Assembly: GCA_013698285.1 (NCBI GenBank)
Contig: JACCVE010000424.1
Location: 1 to 9,658 of the forward strand
Direction: 5' to 3'
Origin: Chloroflexia bacterium
GTDB lineage: Bacteria > Chloroflexota > Chloroflexia > Thermomicrobiales > UBA6265
Length of the DNA stretch: 9,658 nt
The notes under the pieces were generated by a model, which searched no databases, was not told where the DNA came from, and saw nothing but the letters and a program-made list of their open reading frames with translations. How positions within the stretch are numbered: position 1 is the stretch's first letter; each line of letters starts with the position of its first letter. Both the position numbers and the translations under genes were made by a program. Below are positions 6,051 to 9,658 of the stretch, in pieces.

Positions 6051-6080
6051 GATCACCGGTGCTCCGCTGGTCGCGTGATC
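6051..6080. repeat. Inverted repeat GATCAC/GTGATC
   Basis: GATCAC at 6051-6056 and GTGATC at 6075-6080 are perfect inverted copies separated by 18 bases. The geometry would suit a dimeric repressor site as well as a hairpin. Confidence 0.3.
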
Positions 6081-6099
6081 ATCCGGATTCCGTCTCACG

Positions 6100-6148
6100 G
6101 GGCATCGACGGATGCCCGCAACGGGGTCTCGCTCCCACGCGGCGAGAC
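6100..6148. repeat. Two consecutive 7-bp hairpins
   Basis: GGGCATC-GACG-GATGCCC (6100-6117) and GTCTCGC (6126-6132) with GCGAGAC (6142-6148) are both perfect. With the stems at 6004 and 6051 they make four inverted repeats in 145 bases. In GC-rich DNA some are expected by chance. Confidence 0.35.
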
Positions 6149-6230
6149 ACGGGACGGGACAACGCGGGGCGCCTGGGCCCTGCGGTACCGAACCCATCTG
6201 ATTGCCCGTCCCCTCGCCCCTCTCGTTCTT

Positions 6231-6258
6231 CCGACTGCCGACTCCCGACTGCCGGCTC
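6231..6258. repeat. 14-bp tandem duplication at the end of the reductase gene
   Basis: CCGACTGCCGACTC (6231-6244) is followed directly by CCGACTGCCGGCTC (6245-6258), one mismatch. The second copy includes the first two bases of the minus-strand stop codon, so a slippage event here sits at the very 3' end of the reductase gene. Confidence 0.6.
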
Positions 6259-7216
6259 AGTCGGCGGCGCCCTGGAGGGGGTAGTGGTGGGCTTTGCGGC
6301 CTTCGGTGCCGTCGAAGTCGCGGGTGGATTTGAAGGTCTCGAAGGGGCCGCCGGGGGCGGCGGGGGCGGTGCGGGCGAGGAGGTCGGCCTGCTCGGCGTT
6401 GGACATGGGGACGAAGTCGCGGGCGGTGGCGAGGTTGGCGCGGAGGATTTCGGGGGAGTCCATGCCGGAGATGACGGTGGCGACGGGCTGGCTCATGGCG
6501 AAGCGGAGGGCCTCGGCGGGCTCGACGCCGGTGCCGCGCTTGAGGAGGTGGCCGCCGGCGAGGGACTTCATGGCCAGGACGGCGATGCCCTGTTCCTGGC
6601 AGAGGGGAACGATGTCCTTCAGGAAGCTGAGGTAGTGGGGGTCGAGGGGGTTGATCGGCATCTGGGCGGTGTCCCAGGGGAAGCCGTGGCTGAGCATCTG
6701 GCGGTGGAGGTCGGGGTGCTTGTGGCCGGTGAAGCCGATGAAGCGGACCTTGCCCTGCTCCTTGGCCTTCAGCATGGCCTCGGCGGAGCCGCCGGGGGCG
6801 AAGATCTTCTCCGGGTCGTCGTCCCAGACGACCTCGTGGATTTGCCAGAGGTCGAGGTGGTCGGTTTGGAGGCGGCGGAGGCTCTCCTCCAGGAGGCGGA
6901 GGGCGTGGTCGGCGCGGCGGTCGTGGGCGCAGTCCTTGGTCATCACGAAGGCGCGGTCGCGGTAGCCGCCCTGGCCGAGGGCCTTGCCCATCCGGATCTC
7001 GGACTCGCCGTCGTTGTACTCCCAGGCGTTGTCCATGAAGGTGGCGCCGGCGTCGATGGCCTCGTGGACCATCCGGATGGCGACCGCCTCGTCGGGTTTG
7101 CCGAGGTGGGCGCCGCCGACGCCGAGGAGGGAGACGCGCTCGCCGGTGGTGCCGAGGGGCCGGGTGGGGATGACGCGGGAAGGATCGGGGGCGGCCGCGG
7201 CGTTGGGATCGGTCAT
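6257..7216 (-). CDS. Aldo/keto reductase
   Basis: 319 residues, the normal length of a single-domain (beta/alpha)8 aldo/keto reductase, an NAD(P)H-dependent enzyme that reduces carbonyls in the cytoplasm. The start region TRPLGTTGERVSLLGVGGAH is followed by the full catalytic tetrad: D62 and Y67 in MDNAWEYNDG, K94 in MTKDCAHD and H127 in DLWQIHEV. Cofactor-side motifs follow: KVRFIGFTGH, an AMKSLAGG strand and GMDSPEILRANLATA near the C-terminus. The KDCAHD and GFTGHKHPDL blocks resemble the subgroup related to COG1453 predicted oxidoreductases, but there is no C-terminal 4Fe-4S cysteine cluster. The ATG at 7216 has GGAG 5 bases upstream. No pathway partner adjoins it, so the substrate cannot be named; it appears monocistronic. 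Codons on its own strand end mainly in C. Confidence 0.92.
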   Translation of the reverse strand: MTDPNAAAAPDPSRVIPTRPLGTTGERVSLLGVGGAHLGKPDEAVAIRMVHEAIDAGATFMDNAWEYNDGESEIRMGKALGQGGYRDRAFVMTKDCAHDRRADHALRLLEESLRRLQTDHLDLWQIHEVVWDDDPEKIFAPGGSAEAMLKAKEQGKVRFIGFTGHKHPDLHRQMLSHGFPWDTAQMPINPLDPHYLSFLKDIVPLCQEQGIAVLAMKSLAGGHLLKRGTGVEPAEALRFAMSQPVATVISGMDSPEILRANLATARDFVPMSNAEQADLLARTAPAAPGGPFETFKSTRDFDGTEGRKAHHYPLQGAAD

Positions 7217-7476
7217 GGGATCTCCTCACGAGGGCCGGGATGACGGGGGACCATTAGGGGGATGGTACACCGGCTCGGGGGATGTCCGGTCGGGACGAGG
7301 TAGGCCAGGTCACGCTCGGGGGTGGGTCGAGGGGAGCGGAAGCAAACCCCCACGGCAGATGTGACGTAGGGTAAGGGGGCGGGCCGTTCCCCAACCCGTC
7401 ACCGCGGAGTCGTCCGGTGAGGGCTGGGCTGGCGAGCGGCATGGCGACCCGTCGAGATGCCGCGGGTGGCTCCGGG

Positions 7477-7498
7477 CCGCCGCTGGACCGCCGCTGGA
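7477..7498. repeat. 11-bp perfect tandem repeat
   Basis: CCGCCGCTGGA occurs twice head to tail (7477-7487, 7488-7498), followed by CCGTGG. It is likely a slippage product in non-coding DNA. Confidence 0.6.
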
Positions 7499-7661
7499 CC
7501 GTGGCCGGGACACGATCGGGTCCGGAGGGGATCGCGAGAGGACGGCGGCCGCTGGTCGATGTCCGGTGGCCAGGGGATCGCCGATCACCCGTTTCGCGGC
7601 GCGGACCGGGCTATGGCGTGGTCGGGAGGACGCCCGTGAACTGGGTGTCCAGCGGGACGGG

Positions 7662-7677
7662 CGATACGGATGTATCG
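7662..7677. repeat. Perfect 6-bp hairpin
   Basis: CGATAC-GGAT-GTATCG, about 55 bases upstream of the dyad at 7733. No T-run follows; it may be an operator or chance. Confidence 0.3.
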
Positions 7678-7730
7678 TGATCGCGCTGATTGGGCAGGAC
7701 ATAGGTCCCGATCAGGGCGGTACCGCGCGT

Positions 7731-7779
7731 TTGGATAGGTCCGGTGGCACGATCGTATACACGGGCGCCGGGTCTATCC
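7731..7779 (+). promoter_or_regulatory. Candidate sensor-kinase promoter within a gapped dyad
   Basis: TTGGAT (7731-7736), a 19-base spacer and TATACA (7756-7761) form a weak sigma-70-like promoter. Two inverted 12-base arms surround the -10 box: 7733-7744 (GGATAGGTCCGG) and 7768-7779 (CCGGGTCTATCC), pairing at 10 of 12 positions and separated by 23 bases. The dyad centre falls at about 7756, on the -10 box. A dimeric regulator bound here would control the kinase gene. An ACGATCGT palindrome at 7749-7756 lies inside. Confidence 0.35.
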
Positions 7780-7883
7780 CGTCACAATGGGGCCATCATG
7801 TGTGAGTCTTCCACCCCGCCGTCACCGTGGGCCGGCGCGAGCACCGTGCCCGATCGTGCGTCCGTCGCCGGACGAGGTCGGGC

Positions 7884-9658
7884 GTGACGCGGCACTGGTC
7901 GCTGCGGACCCGGTTCATGCTGGCGGCGTTGGCCTGCCTGCTGCCCCTGCTGGGGGTCGTGGCCTATGTCCTGTACCAGAGCCTGGAGCATTCCCGGGAA
8001 CAACTGATCGATGTCGAGGTGGCCGTCGGGGACGTCGTGGCGCGGGGCCTGGAGGGGGCGCTGCAGGAGACGACCGACGTGTTGTCCAACCTGTCGGCCG
8101 ACGACCGGATCCAACGGTTGGAGGTCACGGACGCCCAGGAGCCGCTGGCCTCGGCGGCGCAGAACCGGACCAACATGCGGACCCTGTTCCTGGTCGATGC
8201 GAATGGGGCGGTGCTGACGTCATCGGGGTCGATCGACCCGATGCCGCTGGTGGGATCGATGGAGGCGGCGATCCAGCAGAGCATGTTGGGAGAGACCAGC
8301 GTATCGCCGTCGATCACGGTCACGATCGCGGACGGTGAGGAGCGGGTGATCGCGATCACCCAGCCGGTCTGGTCGGGCGAAGGGGACGAGGGGCAGCCGA
8401 TCGCGGTGCTAGGGGCGCTGCTCTCGGTGCGACGCCTGGAGCAGACCTTGATTCCGTTCGGCACGGGCGAGACCTCGATCGCGGTCGTGGGGCCGGGGGG
8501 AAGGATCATCGCCTCGCGGGCATCGGGGTTGGCGGACGACCTGGAGAGCGGCGACCAGAGCGCGGCGTTCGCCGAACCGCTGGCGGCCGCCCAGGAGGGA
8601 CTTCCGGGCGAGTTCAGCTATCGGGACGACGCGGGTCAGCAGCGGCTGGCGATCTCGCGGCCGATCACCTTCCCGGGCGCGGAGTGGACGGTGCTGGTGA
8701 CAAGCGCGGCGCCGACGACCTATGGGCCGAACCGGAGCCTGCTGCAGAACGGGATCCTGGCCCTGGCGGGGGCGGTGGTGGCGACGTTGATCCTGGCGCT
8801 GGTGTTCGGGGAGACGATCGCCCGGCCGATCCGGCGGCTGACGACGCGGGCGTCGCTGATCGCGCAGGGCGACTTCAGCCAGCAACTGATGGGCAGCGAC
8901 GAGGTCAGCGGGGCGGACGAGGTCGGGCGGCTGCGGGTGGCGTTCCAGGAGATGGCGACCCGGCTCTCGGAGCAAGTCGGCGACCTGGAGGCGGCGCGCC
9001 GGGAACGGGAGCTCCAGGCCGACGAGCTGCGGGAGTTGAACCGGCGGACCGTCCGGTTGCAGGAGAACGAGCGGCGGCGGATTGCGGCCGAGATCCACGA
9101 CGCCGTGGCGCCCCTGATCACCGGGGCGCTGTACCAGGCCCGGGCGTTGCGGATGGGCAACGGGGCGACGCCGGTGGCGGAGCGGGACGAGGGCCTGGGG
9201 GCGGTCGGGGACCTGCTGGCGCGGGCCTCGGAGGAGCTGCACGGGGTGATCTTCGACCTGCGGCCGCCCGACCTGGACGACCTGGGGGTCGTGGCGGCGA
9301 TCGAGCGGTACATGACCAACATCCAGCGCTCGGGCCTGACGTGCTCGCTGGCGGTGGACGGCGACGTGCCGAACCTGACCCCCGAGGTGAGGCTGGGGAT
9401 CTACCGGATCGTGCAGGAGGCGCTGCACAACGTGCTGCGCCACGCGGCGGCCGACGAGGCGGTGGTGCGGCTGGAGGTCCAGAGTCAGGACCGTGACCAC
9501 GACCGTGACCACTGCCTGCGGGTGACGATCCGCGACAACGGGGCGGGGTTCGACCCGGAGCGGGCGATCCGGCCGACCTCGCTGGGCTTGCTCAGCATGC
9601 GGGAGCGGGCGGCGGCGATCGGGGCCTCGTTCGCGATCGACTCGACCCCGGGGCTGGG
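7884..9658 (+). CDS. Membrane sensor histidine kinase, HisKA_3/NarX-DegS type (3' end outside window)
   Basis: 591 codons are visible with no stop; only the extreme C-terminus is missing. Order: TM1 at about 11-31; an extracytoplasmic region of about 255 residues with Cache-like strands (RTLFLVDANGAVLTSSG, SIAVVGPGGRIIASR, WTVLVTSAAP), probably a double Cache sensor; TM2 at about 289-309; HAMP at about 310-362 (ARPIRRLTTRAS, DEVGRLRVAF); a charged coiled coil at about 362-395; HisKA_3 with ENERRRIAAEIHDAVAPLI, phosphoacceptor H405; then HATPase_c with the N box EALHNVLRHA (N516), DNGAGFD (D551) and GLLSMRERAAAIGA. It would autophosphorylate on H405 and pass phosphate to a NarL/LuxR-type response regulator, probably encoded just to the right. 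The signal is unknown. The GTG start at 7884 has GAGG 6 bases upstream and places TM1 correctly; an in-frame stop lies at 7803 and the GTG at 7827 is the alternative. Confidence 0.92.
   Translation, partial: MTRHWSLRTRFMLAALACLLPLLGVVAYVLYQSLEHSREQLIDVEVAVGDVVARGLEGALQETTDVLSNLSADDRIQRLEVTDAQEPLASAAQNRTNMRTLFLVDANGAVLTSSGSIDPMPLVGSMEAAIQQSMLGETSVSPSITVTIADGEERVIAITQPVWSGEGDEGQPIAVLGALLSVRRLEQTLIPFGTGETSIAVVGPGGRIIASRASGLADDLESGDQSAAFAEPLAAAQEGLPGEFSYRDDAGQQRLAISRPITFPGAEWTVLVTSAAPTTYGPNRSLLQNGILALAGAVVATLILALVFGETIARPIRRLTTRASLIAQGDFSQQLMGSDEVSGADEVGRLRVAFQEMATRLSEQVGDLEAARRERELQADELRELNRRTVRLQENERRRIAAEIHDAVAPLITGALYQARALRMGNGATPVAERDEGLGAVGDLLARASEELHGVIFDLRPPDLDDLGVVAAIERYMTNIQRSGLTCSLAVDGDVPNLTPEVRLGIYRIVQEALHNVLRHAAADEAVVRLEVQSQDRDHDRDHCLRVTIRDNGAGFDPERAIRPTSLGLLSMRERAAAIGASFAIDSTPGL
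9489..9512 (+). repeat. 12-bp perfect tandem repeat inside the kinase ATPase domain
   Basis: GACCGTGACCAC occurs twice head to tail and encodes DRDHDRDH, between the N box and the DNGAGFD box. It keeps the frame and falls where HATPase_c domains usually tolerate loop-length changes. Confidence 0.7.

Larger units (their letters stand above)
5846..6256. other. Intergenic region between the aldo/keto reductase and the P19-like gene
   Basis: 411 bases with no credible gene; both flanking genes read leftward. It contains the candidate P19-like promoter (5957-5984), a series of hairpins between 6004 and 6148 and a 14-bp tandem repeat touching the reductase stop (6231-6258). No intrinsic terminator with a T-run was seen. 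Confidence 0.55.
7217..7883. other. Long divergent intergenic region between the reductase and the sensor kinase
   Basis: 667 bases without a convincing gene. Overlapping open frames on both strands (7310-7702 minus, 7417-7680 plus) are Arg/Pro/Ser-rich, lack RBS and family motifs and oppose each other. Seen: the reductase SD at 7222-7225, an 11-bp tandem repeat at 7477-7498, a hairpin at 7662-7677, a dyad around a candidate -10 at 7733-7779 and the kinase SD at 7874-7877. No tRNA or riboswitch was recognised. The length is more than two promoters need. Confidence 0.55.

Noticed and set aside
5600..7243. 547-codon plus-strand open frame, Gly/Val/Glu-rich
   Set aside because: It is antisense to the aldo/keto reductase and the P19-like gene and runs through the spacer. 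Low-complexity composition follows from the G-rich strand; no RBS or family motif.
7310..7702. 130-codon minus-strand frame in the long spacer
   Set aside because: Pro/Ser/Arg-rich, no SD before the start, no recognisable motif, and overlapped by an equally poor plus-strand frame.
8409..9512. 367-codon minus-strand frame opposite the sensor kinase
   Set aside because: The plus-strand frame carries the complete H, N and G boxes; the antisense frame is Arg/Pro/His-rich and without motifs.

Overview
High-GC bacterial DNA with large spacers and mostly one-gene transcription units. Gene content (an AfsR/COG3903-type ATPase-TPR regulator, an IS5-family element, an M55 D-aminopeptidase, a HisKA_3 sensor kinase) would suit a Chloroflexota/Thermomicrobia-like genome or a high-GC actinobacterium. 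Nothing in the window fixes the taxon, so this is a tentative inference.

Layout. 1-1152 (+): C-terminal part of a large ATPase/TPR-type transcriptional regulator that enters from the left. About 1220-2101 (-): a decayed IS5-family (IS427/IS1031-like) element whose transposase was made by -1 frameshifting. It now carries an in-frame TAG and has lost the catalytic glutamate. 3844-2295 (-): a compact three-gene toxin-antitoxin-like cluster, namely a MerR-HTH/DUF433 fusion, a DUF5615 PIN-like nuclease and an XRE-family HTH protein. 4202-5050 (+): DppA-like D-aminopeptidase, divergent from the cluster. 5285-5845 (-): a small protein with the ligand pattern of the P19/Tp34 Fe2+ transport family but no export signal. 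6257-7216 (-): aldo/keto reductase with an intact tetrad. 7884-end (+): membrane sensor histidine kinase of the NarX/DegS type, cut by the right edge.

The only genes that clearly work together are those of the toxin-antitoxin-like cluster: they sit 2-100 bases apart, on one strand, behind one strong ribosome binding site. The other genes look independently transcribed. The long spacers at 3845-4201, 5846-6256 and 7217-7883 hold candidate promoters, hairpins and short tandem repeats but no convincing genes. From about 4.2 kb onward the + strand is G-rich over C whichever way the genes point, which suggests a replication-strand bias. The first 1.2 kb does not show it.
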